From a virus, in IMG/VR virus record IMGVR_UViG_3300001473_000001, positions 1-46,469 of that record: 46,469 bases of DNA; one strand, given 5' to 3'. The notes under the pieces are model-generated. The model did not search any database, was not told where the DNA came from, and was given only the letters and a program-made list of their open reading frames with translations. The translations under genes and the position numbers were made by a program. Below are positions 5,980 to 14,113 of the stretch, piece after piece. The stretch's first letter is position 1. Each line of letters opens with the position of its first letter.

Positions 5980-6839
5980 CCCGCGACGCGCACCTGAGCC
6001 CGGCCGGCCCGCTTCGCCGCGAGCATGGCCTGGTCGGCAGCCTTGCAGAGCTCGTCGAAGTGCTCGCCGTGGTCGGGGTACAGGGCGCAGCCGACCGAGA
6101 CCGACACCGAGAGTTCGGCGTCGCCCAGCTTCACGGTGCGAGAGATGCCGTGGAGCAGCCGCTTGCCGAGCGCGACGGCGTCGACCACGTTGCTCACGCC
6201 CTCGGCGATGACGACGAATTCGTCGCCGTGCAGACGCCCCAGCACGTCGAGCTCGCGCAGGACGAGCCGCGCTTTCTCGGCCACCAGGCGGATCACGTTG
6301 TCGCCTACGGAGTGGCCATGCTGATCGTTGATGGACTTGAAGTCGTCGAGGTCGAAGTACAGCAGCGCCACTCGCTCGTTGCGGCGCGCCGCGCGAAGGT
6401 AGGCCTCGCGAAAGTTCGCGCGCAACGCCTTTCCGTTCGGCAGCCCCGTAAGCTCGTCGACCAGCGTGGCCCGGTGGTAGCGCTGGCGCTGTGCCAACGC
6501 GACCGCGACGCCGCGCGTGAGCAGCTCGTAGTTGTCTTTGCTGAGCACCGCATCGGCGCCCGCCTCGACCAGGTCGGCGACCAGGTCGTCCGTGACCATC
6601 CCAGACAGCACCAGCAACGGCACGTCGACCGCGGCTCGGCGCACCTGTTCGACAACCTGCGCATCCCGGTAGGGCCCGAGGCACAGGTCGCAGACCACTG
6701 CGTCAAAGCGCCGCTCGGCCAGCGCCGTGAGCGCGTCGTCGATCGTCGCCACGCTCACCCACGCCGCCGGCATGGCCTTGAGCGCCAGCATGGCATCCAC
6801 CGGGTTGTCCTCGACGAGCAGCAGGCGCAGGGCCTTCAC
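5976..6839 (-). CDS. Response-regulator diguanylate cyclase (REC-GGDEF)
   Basis: 287-residue two-domain protein. The receiver domain (about 1-115) has the acidic pocket E10/D11, phosphoacceptor D51 (VVCDLCLG), S79 and K101, all expected in an active REC. The GGDEF domain (about 125-285) has FDLDDFKSIND, GHSVGD with guanine-contacting N171 and D180, and the signature as HGDEF (204-208; first Gly replaced by His). An RELD inhibitory I-site (195-198) lies exactly five residues before it. It should make c-di-GMP from two GTP. D180 argues against the cGAMP-making Hypr subclass. It is embedded in the late leftward operon with 4-bp overlaps on both sides. A phage-borne REC-GGDEF here is very unusual. 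Confidence 0.92.
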   Translation of the reverse strand: MKALRLLLVEDNPVDAMLALKAMPAAWVSVATIDDALTALAERRFDAVVCDLCLGPYRDAQVVEQVRRAAVDVPLLVLSGMVTDDLVADLVEAGADAVLSKDNYELLTRGVAVALAQRQRYHRATLVDELTGLPNGKALRANFREAYLRAARRNERVALLYFDLDDFKSINDQHGHSVGDNVIRLVAEKARLVLRELDVLGRLHGDEFVVIAEGVSNVVDAVALGKRLLHGISRTVKLGDAELSVSVSVGCALYPDHGEHFDELCKAADQAMLAAKRAGRAQVRVAG

Positions 6840-7333
6840 CGGCGACGCCTCCGCTGCTGGGCCAGCTCCGCCTCGAGGCGCTTGACGGCCTCGGTGAGCT
6901 GCTCCAAGTCGCGGCCGATGAGCATCGTCTTCGTCGCGCTGTCGACCTGGGCCTCGCGCAGCAGCTGGATGCGGTTGTCGACCTGGTCGTCGAGGGCGTC
7001 AATGCGAGTCTGGATCGCCGCGTACTCGGAGCGGTCCGGGTACTTCGCCGCCTGCCAGACCCAGCCGCCCACCATGACGGCAACGCCCACGATAAACCCT
7101 GCGACACGCCACTTGTCCGCGGCCTTGGGCTGCATGCGTTGCTCGAGATCGGCCAGCTGGCGCTTGTGCGCGGAGAAGCGTTCGGCGCCGTTGTCTAGCC
7201 GTTCGACTAGCCGGCGCTCCACGGCCTCGAGCTCCCACTCGACCCTCATCACGCGTGATGGGATGTCGCCGAAGCTCATGGCACGCCCGGACGGGTCGGG
7301 CGGCTCGTCCGCGTTCGTCGGCCCCCGCGGCAC
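6836..7333 (-). CDS. Membrane protein with flanking coiled coils
   Basis: 165 residues from GTG 7333, with AGGTGG five bases upstream; its start shares a base with the upstream stop and its own stop overlaps the diguanylate cyclase start. A charged helix (about 30-70) precedes a single transmembrane segment (VAGFIVGVAVMVGGWVWQ) and a second coiled coil (about 100-160) ending in five Arg. It could be a class-III-like holin accessory, a superinfection factor, or a membrane partner of the cyclase. Not recognised. Confidence 0.65.
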   Translation of the reverse strand: MPRGPTNADEPPDPSGRAMSFGDIPSRVMRVEWELEAVERRLVERLDNGAERFSAHKRQLADLEQRMQPKAADKWRVAGFIVGVAVMVGGWVWQAAKYPDRSEYAAIQTRIDALDDQVDNRIQLLREAQVDSATKTMLIGRDLEQLTEAVKRLEAELAQQRRRRR

Positions 7334-8127
7334 TAGGCCACCTGCCGAATCTCATCGACGCGGCCCACCCAGTCGCCGTTGTGCGTTCCAAACTCGTACG
7401 TGGCGGGGCCGACGAAGACCTCGGGGCCGAACGTTGGGAAGCGGAATCCCGCCTCGGTGGCGGGCACCCAGGTCGTCTCGCCGACAGCCCGGTTGTCGAA
7501 CTCGACCGTTTGATTCGCCAGGCCTCGGACGCGCAGATCCATCACCGTGTTCGGCGCTCCCGGCGAGCCCGTGAAGTTCGCGCCCTCGTCGACGATCGAG
7601 TTGAATCCCGTGCCGTCGGAGTTCTTCTGCTCGATCGTGTAGTGCGTGCCGCCGCGGTGCCCGACGTTGTAGGCCCGATAGTTGAGCGACCCCAGCACGA
7701 GGTCGTGCACGAAGGCGCCGCAGAAAGCATATGGGCTGGCGACCAGGTGGGTGCCCGGAATGGGCGCAGCCGCGGCGTCGTCGATTCGGCCGATACCGAT
7801 GCCCAGGAAGTGAATTTCGAACGGGAACGCCACCCGCACGTAGTCGAGCCGGCCGTCGTCGCTCAGGTACCAGACCGTCTGGTTCCCGGCGTTCGTGAGC
7901 ACTGGCGCCCGGTAGCGGCCGTCGCGCTGCTCGACGCCGGGGATGGCCGCGGCGTTGTACGTCGACCAGATGCCCGGATCGAGGGGGGAGCCGTTCGCCC
8001 CGTTGAACTGGTCGACGAGGAGCCCCCCGCCAGCCGCGACCCCGCCCGCCCCAGCGGGCTTGCGAATGAGGTCGCCGACGCAGGGTGGCCTAAGGAACGG
8101 GGGCAGGCTCTGGCGGATGAACGACAA
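7333..8127 (-). CDS. Tail-associated lectin/glucanase-like beta-sandwich protein
   Basis: 264 residues. A TTG start at 8127 is supported by GGGGAGGG five bases upstream. After a short N-terminal tail-attachment-like segment and a Gly/Ala linker, the domain from about residue 37 on reads like a concanavalin-type beta sandwich (DQFNGANGSPLDPGIWSTYN, then many aromatic strands, and a final VGRVDEIRQVA). These are common in virion adhesins that bind surface glycans. Probably a receptor-binding or baseplate-decorating protein. Confidence 0.6.
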   Translation of the reverse strand: MSFIRQSLPPFLRPPCVGDLIRKPAGAGGVAAGGGLLVDQFNGANGSPLDPGIWSTYNAAAIPGVEQRDGRYRAPVLTNAGNQTVWYLSDDGRLDYVRVAFPFEIHFLGIGIGRIDDAAAAPIPGTHLVASPYAFCGAFVHDLVLGSLNYRAYNVGHRGGTHYTIEQKNSDGTGFNSIVDEGANFTGSPGAPNTVMDLRVRGLANQTVEFDNRAVGETTWVPATEAGFRFPTFGPEVFVGPATYEFGTHNGDWVGRVDEIRQVA

Positions 8128-8139
8128 CGCCGCCCTCCC

Positions 8140-8538
8140 CTACTCGTCGTCGTCGTCGATGAAGACGAGCTCGGTCTGGACTTGGCTCGTCGGGTTGCTC
8201 GCGGCGTGCGCTGATGCGCGGGTCGCTGCGCCGACGTCTTCGATGCGCTCAGCCCAGCCCGTGTCGCCGACGGTTATGTCGGCGCCGCCGTTCAGCGCGC
8301 CCGACTTGTACCAGTTGCCGCGAATGTACAGGTCGACGTAGACCGGGCCCGAGAGCGTCACGTCGCCGGGGCCGGCTGATGCGCCCTTGCGCACCAGGAC
8401 AATCGCGCGGTCGGGCAGGTAGCCGCCGTCGCGGGACGGAATCAGGTCGACGCCGTCACCGCCACCCGACGGCTCGGAGTAATCAGTGCTGTCGGCCTTG
8501 AGGACAACAGTGGCCTTCGTGGAGAGTCCAGATCCCAT
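8140..8538 (-). CDS. Tail/virion protein, hypothetical
   Basis: 132-residue beta-rich protein (VDLYIRGNWYKSGALNGGAD; acidic end FIDDDDE). It contains Gly/Asp-rich turns and no obvious domain. The position between the lectin-like protein and other adhesin candidates suggests a small virion or fiber-attachment component. ATG 8538 is the only good start. Confidence 0.6.
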   Translation of the reverse strand: MGSGLSTKATVVLKADSTDYSEPSGGGDGVDLIPSRDGGYLPDRAIVLVRKGASAGPGDVTLSGPVYVDLYIRGNWYKSGALNGGADITVGDTGWAERIEDVGAATRASAHAASNPTSQVQTELVFIDDDDE

Positions 8539-8552
8539 GACTTGCTCGCGGG

Positions 8553-9119
8553 CTACGGGTTGTAGAAGTCGAGGTCCACCTGGGCGAAGTAGTAGATGCC
8601 GGTGTTGTCGTTCTTCTTGAAACAGAGGTAGTAGACGAAGTCCGCGACGACGGCGTGCGGAAGGCCCGTGTCGGTCTCGTCGAAGGTCAACGTCCAGGCG
8701 TTGATGTCGGTCGGCACAGACTTGGTGACGACCGGAAACGGGAAGCCGCTCACGCCCTGCTTGCGGAACAGGGCGATCTCATCCGACGAATGCGCACCCT
8801 CGGACGCGCCGCTGATTGGGAAAGCACCGCTGCCCCGCACGCGAAAGCCGGTGATGACAGCGTTGGCCGGCAGGCTGAGCGGCAAGAACACTCGGTCCCC
8901 GTTACTCGTCACCGCCCAGTCGAGGCCGCCGTCCGGGCCCTGCTGCGAGGCCACCGGCGAGACGCCAGGCCCGCCGATCATCTGCTCGCTGCCAAGCACG
9001 ATCGTCTTGTCGCCGTGCTTCCCCCCAATGATCGCGTCTTGGATCTGAACCTGATCGACGGCTCGAAACGAGTCGCCTTTCGTGGGCGTTCGGAGTCGGA
9101 CTCGAGGCCAGCTGCTCAT
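8553..9119 (-). CDS. Tail fiber or baseplate-associated protein, hypothetical
   Basis: 188 residues, ATG 9119. The N-terminus contains a VDQVQIQDAIIGGKHGDKTI segment of the kind that attaches or trimerises fiber proteins. The rest is predicted beta-rich (SLPANAVITGFRVRG; FVYYLCFKKNDNTGIYYFAQ). It lies directly downstream of the gp48-like gene, where Mu-like phages carry tail fiber genes. No catalytic motif seen. Confidence 0.6.
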   Translation of the reverse strand: MSSWPRVRLRTPTKGDSFRAVDQVQIQDAIIGGKHGDKTIVLGSEQMIGGPGVSPVASQQGPDGGLDWAVTSNGDRVFLPLSLPANAVITGFRVRGSGAFPISGASEGAHSSDEIALFRKQGVSGFPFPVVTKSVPTDINAWTLTFDETDTGLPHAVVADFVYYLCFKKNDNTGIYYFAQVDLDFYNP

Positions 9120-9158
9120 GCCCTGCCAGGGTCCGGTCGACCCCGCGGAGGGTCAATC

Positions 9159-11105
9159 TCACGCCATGGGCGCTTCGTCGTAGCCCGATGCCGGGTCGTC
9201 GTAGAGGGCGACCCGCACGGTCGTCGCGCCGCCCTCGGTATCGGCGGGGCGCTTGCGCTCGAACAGCCGCTTGGCCCCCTCCATGTCCGCGTCGCCGGCG
9301 AGCGCCGGATCGCGGAACGCCTGCAGTGAAAACGTGTGCACGCCGAGCGGGAAGAACGAGCGCCATTGCGACGCCTCGATTTCGCTGTTGACCGAGGTCG
9401 TGACGCCTTCCACCGTGAGCAGGCCCCAGCCGACCCACGTCGGGCTCTCGATCGACGAGATAGTAACGAGCTGGTCGTCGGCTCCGTCGCCCGCCGCGGT
9501 CACGTAGGGGTCGCTCTCGACGGCGGCGATGTCCCACTGGCCGGCGCCCTTGTAGTTGATGATCCAGTGCGGCGGGATGGCGCCGAGCAGGACCGAGCCC
9601 GGGGGCTGCCCCGTCGACTGCGTCGTGGCGATGATGTTCCACGCGCCCCAACTCTGGTTTCGGTACTCGCGCCAGCCCCAGTCCCAGCCCCCCGCGCGCG
9701 GCCGGATGCCCACGAGCAGCAGGTCGCGCGACTTGCTCGCCTGGGCCAGGACGCCCGCCATCATGTCGCCATCAAGGGTGTACGACTCGACGTCGAGCAC
9801 CGCGTAGGTACCGACGCCGAAGTCGGCGAAGTCCTCGCTCGGGCGCCCGTCGACCACCTGCATCGCCGCGAACTGCCGTCCCAGACTGTAGGCGTTGTCG
9901 TTGCCTGCTGTGACGCCGAGGGCCGTGTGCAGGATGTTCGGCGCCGAGACGGCTCCGCCCGACTCCGGCAGGTACCACCAGTCCTCGAGGTCGCCGTTGA
10001 GGGCGTCGACGTGCTCGTTCGTGTACGTCAAGAATTCGACGTCGGCCTCGGCCAGGTCGAAGGCGTCGGCCATCGTCTTGGCCATGCCGGGCCGGTGATA
10101 GCCGTGCGACTGCAGCCCATCGGCGGCCCGCTGGCGGCGGCGAGCAATGGAGTCTCGGGGCCGCACGTACAGCCGGAGCAGCGACTCCCAGTCCTCGAGC
10201 AGCGAGTGGGCCCGGTTGGGCAGGTAGTCCTCGGCGAGCTCGGCGACCTTGGCCTTGGCCACGCCAAAGATATCGGACACCGCGCCGATGAAGCGCTGCA
10301 CCTTGGAGTCCTCGTCCTCGGAGAACACCCCCTTGGGCAGCAGTGCGCGCACAGCCTCCTCGGTCTCGGGCTGATGGACCAGGATCGAGCGCCAGAACTG
10401 CCGCAGCTCCTCGGCCGAGCGCACGACGCGCGACACCCGCAGCGAGTCGATGACGCCCAGGAAGCTATCCTGATAGTCGGCCGCTCCGTTGCCGCGGCAG
10501 CCCGCCAGGAACGTGCCGCCGTCGCCGCCCTCGATGTCGCCGGCCGTGTCGTTCCCAGTGCCGATGACCGTGCCGTTGACGCTGAGCTCGACGTCAACGC
10601 TGGCGACCGAGTTCCACTGCCTCGAGGCCGCGACCAGGATCGGCCCCTCAGGAATCGTGAACTGGGCAGCCACCTCGGCGACGACGTTGCTCGAGTCCTC
10701 CCACCACAGGGCGAGCTCGGCCGTCGTCGCATCAATCTTGCGCAGCACAAGCGCGTACAGCACGCGCTCGGCCGCGCTCACCGCGCCGCCCCGGCCCCGG
10801 GCGCAGACGGTGTAGTCGGTGGACAGCGCTGCCGCGTCGATGTCGAACTCGAGCAGCGCGTCGATCGTGAGGTTCTCACGCAGGCGGGTCGCGCCGGCGA
10901 CGATCTCGGTGCCGACCAGCCCTGAGTCGGCCACGAAGCGCCGCCCGTAGCCCGTGAGCGCCTCCTCGGTCGTTGGCAGGCTCAGGGCCGGGGACGAGCC
11001 CGAGTCGGGCCCCAGGTCGTTGAGCGAGCCCGCGACGTCGCTCGGCAGCACGGTCGCGTCGACCTCATTGAAGGGCAGCAAGACCGCCGTCTTAGTCGAG
11101 GACAT
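9159..11105 (-). CDS. Baseplate/tail protein: LamG-like domain fused to Mu gp48-like (DUF2313) module
   Basis: 648 residues, ATG 11105 with GGGAGGG upstream and a 14-base overlap with the preceding gene. Residues about 10-235 form a LamG/concanavalin-like lectin domain (LNDLGPDSGSSP start; FLGVIDSLRVSRVVRSAEEL end). Residues about 245-370 match the YmfQ/gp48 family (AVRALLPKGVFSEDEDSKVQ, LLEDWESLLRL), a baseplate protein. The remainder is beta-rich and unidentified. The lectin-baseplate fusion would display a glycan-binding domain at the tail tip. Confidence 0.72.
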   Translation of the reverse strand: MSSTKTAVLLPFNEVDATVLPSDVAGSLNDLGPDSGSSPALSLPTTEEALTGYGRRFVADSGLVGTEIVAGATRLRENLTIDALLEFDIDAAALSTDYTVCARGRGGAVSAAERVLYALVLRKIDATTAELALWWEDSSNVVAEVAAQFTIPEGPILVAASRQWNSVASVDVELSVNGTVIGTGNDTAGDIEGGDGGTFLAGCRGNGAADYQDSFLGVIDSLRVSRVVRSAEELRQFWRSILVHQPETEEAVRALLPKGVFSEDEDSKVQRFIGAVSDIFGVAKAKVAELAEDYLPNRAHSLLEDWESLLRLYVRPRDSIARRRQRAADGLQSHGYHRPGMAKTMADAFDLAEADVEFLTYTNEHVDALNGDLEDWWYLPESGGAVSAPNILHTALGVTAGNDNAYSLGRQFAAMQVVDGRPSEDFADFGVGTYAVLDVESYTLDGDMMAGVLAQASKSRDLLLVGIRPRAGGWDWGWREYRNQSWGAWNIIATTQSTGQPPGSVLLGAIPPHWIINYKGAGQWDIAAVESDPYVTAAGDGADDQLVTISSIESPTWVGWGLLTVEGVTTSVNSEIEASQWRSFFPLGVHTFSLQAFRDPALAGDADMEGAKRLFERKRPADTEGGATTVRVALYDDPASGYDEAPMA

Positions 11106-11688
11106 AGCCCACCCTCCCTGCGCCCTGGCCGAGGTTGCCGGGCTCGATCACGGGCGTGAGCTCACGCCCCGTCTCGAAGAAGTGATAGCGAGGGTTCGCA
11201 GCCGCCCCGCCGTCAATGATGCCCACCCAGTGCTCATCGGCCGGCGGGCGGGCGAAGATGTAGACGCCGCCCCCGAGCTCGGTGATCGTCGGCTGCTCAG
11301 CGATCGCCGCCCCCGTGCTCACCCGCAGCAGCGAAGCCCACGTCGGCGACGCTCCGGTGAGCGGGCTGCCGGCGGCGAGCACGGTCGGCGGCTCCCCCTC
11401 CCCGCCTGGGATGATGAGCTCCTCCGCACGAAACAGGGCGAACGACTCGCGAGCTCGAGCGGGCGCCAGCCCGTAGCGCGGGTTGGCCGAGGCCCCCATG
11501 TCCACCAGGCCGACGAAGTCGAAGTCGACCGGCCGGTCGAAAGCGTAGAGCCCGCCGCCGAGCTCGCGGAAACTCGGCCCGCTGATACTGGCGCCGCTGC
11601 CCGCGTTGTAGTCCGCAGCCCAGGTCGGCGTCTGGCTCGCCAGCGGAGCACCCGCGGCGTTGTAGATAGCAAAGGCCTCGGTCGTCAC
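11092..11688 (-). CDS. Tail protein made of two tandem homologous domains
   Basis: 198 residues from GTG 11688 (GTGA overlap with the upstream stop). Two repeats of about 60-70 residues are visible. GAPLASQTPTWAADY, RELGGGLYAFDRP and GASANPRY in the first correspond to GSPLTGASPTWASLL, TELGGGVYIFARP and GAAANPRY in the second. The duplication suggests a virion Ig-like or carpet-type domain pair. A C-terminal tail links to the adhesin genes that follow. Family not recognised. Confidence 0.65.
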   Translation of the reverse strand: MTTEAFAIYNAAGAPLASQTPTWAADYNAGSGASISGPSFRELGGGLYAFDRPVDFDFVGLVDMGASANPRYGLAPARARESFALFRAEELIIPGGEGEPPTVLAAGSPLTGASPTWASLLRVSTGAAIAEQPTITELGGGVYIFARPPADEHWVGIIDGGAAANPRYHFFETGRELTPVIEPGNLGQGAGRVGYVLD

Positions 11689-12161
11689 GAGAGCCTCAAG
11701 AGCACGAGAATCGTCTCGTCCCGGCCCATCTGCGTGAAGTTCGTATCGGACGTCACCCGGGCCTCGAGAGTCGGGCCGCCCGAGACCACGACAACGCCGC
11801 CGATGCTGGGCGTGATCGACTCGCTAGAACTGCTGTCGATCCGCTGCACGACGTGGGCGTTCGCGCCAGGTAGGAGTGCGTCGGCCGTGACGTTCCAGAG
11901 CCGGATCGTGTTCGCAGCCGGATTGGCCACGCTGAACTGGCCACGCGTCGTGAAGAACGGAAACCAGGTCCCATCGGGGATTGTGAACCGCCCCTTCGGC
12001 GAACTGGACACCGTGGCCAGCTCGCTCTTGCTCGCCACCTGGTCGAACTCGACCCGCCCGTTCAAGACGACCGTTGTCTGGTCCGCGCTCATCGTGAGGC
12101 GCACCCAGTCGAGCACACCGCCCCCAGCGCCGCCGCCGACGACTGGTCCCGGAATGATCAC
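11685..12161 (-). CDS. Baseplate-region beta-rich protein, hypothetical
   Basis: 158 residues from GTG 12161, overlapping the baseplate J stop (GTGA) and preceded by GTGAGG. The long open frame further upstream is a shadow of the baseplate J gene. The sequence is mostly beta strands with Ser/Thr (TTVVLNGRVEFDQVA, GGVVVVSGGPTLEARV). The location between gp47 and gp48 homologues suggests a baseplate-attached decoration protein. Confidence 0.6.
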   Translation of the reverse strand: MIIPGPVVGGGAGGGVLDWVRLTMSADQTTVVLNGRVEFDQVASKSELATVSSSPKGRFTIPDGTWFPFFTTRGQFSVANPAANTIRLWNVTADALLPGANAHVVQRIDSSSSESITPSIGGVVVVSGGPTLEARVTSDTNFTQMGRDETILVLLRLS

Positions 12162-13558
12162 GGCAAACGCCTCACTACGATCTCGCCTGGGATGAGCAGC
12201 TCGACGCTGGTGTCGAGCGGGAACGGCGTGTCGCTCGGCGTCACCGTCGACGCCGGCGCGGCGATCGTCCCCTTCAGGACGTCCTCGACGCGCACAGACT
12301 CCGCCAGCAGCCGCACCGGGTCGACTTCGTCCAGCCAGTTGCCGACGCCGTACGCGCCAATGACGGGGCCCAGCGAGTCGAAGAACGCCGCGAGCTGCGT
12401 CCGCACCGGGTCGACCAAGTCGCCGCCCGCGTAGAGCAGGTCCCCCGCGGCCGGCGTGACGGGTGGGTCCTCGGCGAGGATGATCTCGTCGGCGCCCGCG
12501 CCGAGCGCGCCGATGACCAGCTGCTCGCCGGTGCGCGCGTCGTCGTCCGCCGAGACGTCGCTGAGCGTGACGCGGTCGCCCGCGGCCAGGTCGTCGGGCC
12601 GGTTGGCGGTGAGCGTGATCGTTCGCGTCCCGGCGTTCCAGGAGCTCACCTGGAGGGCGCCGTCGGTGTCGTCCCAATCCCAGACGTTGGGGCCGTCGGT
12701 GGTGCCCCGGATCTGGACGTCGGTGTCGACCCGCTGCGTCGTCACTTCCAGCACACGGATGTTGTTTTCCAGGTGGACGGGAACTCGCTGCCGCAGGTGC
12801 TCGAGCAGCTCGGCCCGCTCGTCGGCGCTTGGCAGCCGCGCCGTTCCGCTGCCGGAGGCGAGCGCGACGATGTCGACCGTGCCGCGCCCATGCCGATTCG
12901 GGTAGACGTAGACGTCGCGCACCCAGTCAAGCTCGAGGGCCCAGCCGCGATAGTCCGCCCGATTGCCGCCCGCAGATCCCTCACCGATGCGGTCGGCCAG
13001 GCGCTCGCCGTACGCGGCCGGGCCCTCCTGCTCCTCGCCGCCGGCGACGAGGTCGGCTTGGAGCTCGGCCTCGGCCTCGATGCCCGACGGCGGCGAAACG
13101 AACGTAAGCACCTCGCCAGCGTTCAGCCGCGTCTGCTCTCCCACGTCGACCGCGACCAGGTCGACGTCGACGTACCCCGTACCGCCAACGGTGTCGGCCT
13201 CGTTGACCTGGTAGCGCAGGCCGCCTTTGCTGGTCAGCTCGTTGCCCACCGACACCGCGCTGCCGACCGTGCCGTAGACGCGCAGCACGTCCGAACCCCG
13301 CGCGCCCGTGGGCCCCTTCTGCGGCAGCTTCAGCGTGTCGCCCCAGCTCTTCTGCCCGTCGTCGTCGGCGTTCTGCGGGAAGAAGTTCCGCTGCGCGTCG
13401 GAGAGCTGCTTCTGGATGGCCTGCACGACGGCGGAGAACGCGCGACCGATCTTGTACAGCGGCTTCGTCGGCGACAGGTTCACGCCGGGGAAGCGGCTGC
13501 GGAGGTTGTTATTCAGCTCCTCGTGGATCTCGTCCAGAGTCTGAACCGTGACCGGCAT
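12158..13558 (-). CDS. Baseplate J-like protein (Mu gp47 / P2 gpJ family)
   Basis: 466 residues. It has the typical order of the family: an N-terminal helix (TLDEIHEELNNNLRSRFPGV), a central YGERLADRIGEGSAGGNRAD segment with RGWALELDWVRDVYVYPN, and a C-terminal domain starting VDPVRTQLAAFFDSLGPVIG. It forms the wedge of the contractile-tail baseplate. An insertion of about 100 beta-rich residues (300-390) before the C-terminal domain is longer than usual. ATG 13558. Confidence 0.85.
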   Translation of the reverse strand: MPVTVQTLDEIHEELNNNLRSRFPGVNLSPTKPLYKIGRAFSAVVQAIQKQLSDAQRNFFPQNADDDGQKSWGDTLKLPQKGPTGARGSDVLRVYGTVGSAVSVGNELTSKGGLRYQVNEADTVGGTGYVDVDLVAVDVGEQTRLNAGEVLTFVSPPSGIEAEAELQADLVAGGEEQEGPAAYGERLADRIGEGSAGGNRADYRGWALELDWVRDVYVYPNRHGRGTVDIVALASGSGTARLPSADERAELLEHLRQRVPVHLENNIRVLEVTTQRVDTDVQIRGTTDGPNVWDWDDTDGALQVSSWNAGTRTITLTANRPDDLAAGDRVTLSDVSADDDARTGEQLVIGALGAGADEIILAEDPPVTPAAGDLLYAGGDLVDPVRTQLAAFFDSLGPVIGAYGVGNWLDEVDPVRLLAESVRVEDVLKGTIAAPASTVTPSDTPFPLDTSVELLIPGEIVVRRLP

Positions 13559-13603
13559 CGACTCGACGCTACGACCGCGATCGGGAGCGTCAATTTCGCG
13601 AGG

Positions 13604-14113
13604 CTAGCGAAGTCGACGACGAGGCGTGGCCGCTGCCGCAAGCGACTCGATCGGATCCTGCGGTAGCTCGTCGTCGATCTCGTCGATGTCGGCCCGGCGC
13701 AGACCGTCGGGCAGGCCGGCCTCGAGCAGGTCTACGCCCGATGCCCCGCAGGCGCACTCGAGCCCCACGAGCTGGCCTTGACGGCGAAGGCCGCGCAGCC
13801 GACGGCGACCGCCGCGCACAAGCCGGCGCAGCCGCGAGAGGAATGGGGCGGAGAGCTCAGAGTTGCGCTGCACCCTCGCCGCCCCGATCTGCGACCGCAG
13901 ATTCACAGCCGCCGGCCGCGTGATCGTCCCCGAATAGAGCGCCCCGCCAGCCGGCCAGTCGGCGACGCGCAGGATGGCGATGCACTGATTCGGGCTCCGG
14001 CTCGAAATCCAGACGCCGCCCGACTGCACCATATTGCGCGGCAAAGACCAGTTGCCGAGGTCCGGTCGGCCGTTGCCGAGCTCGTCGGCGCGGATGATGA
14101 CGCCGAAGCTCAC
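13604..14113 (-). CDS. Baseplate-region hypothetical protein with Arg-rich middle
   Basis: 169 residues from GTG 14113, overlapping the gp46-like stop (GTGA). The first 75 residues look folded (LGNWSLPRNMVQSGGVWISS). A run of Arg-rich sequence and an acidic C-terminus (DIDEIDDELPQDPIESL) follow. Not recognised; probably a baseplate accessory. Confidence 0.6.
   Translation of the reverse strand: MSFGVIIRADELGNGRPDLGNWSLPRNMVQSGGVWISSRSPNQCIAILRVADWPAGGALYSGTITRPAAVNLRSQIGAARVQRNSELSAPFLSRLRRLVRGGRRRLRGLRRQGQLVGLECACGASGVDLLEAGLPDGLRRADIDEIDDELPQDPIESLAAAATPRRRLR

Noticed and set aside
5976-6839. Hypr-type (cGAMP-producing) GGDEF
   Set aside because: The residue that is Ser in Hypr enzymes is Asp here (D180 in GHSVGD), as in ordinary c-di-GMP synthases.
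9336-10925. Rightward open frame of about 530 codons
   Set aside because: Antisense to the gp48-like protein; no start signal or domain.
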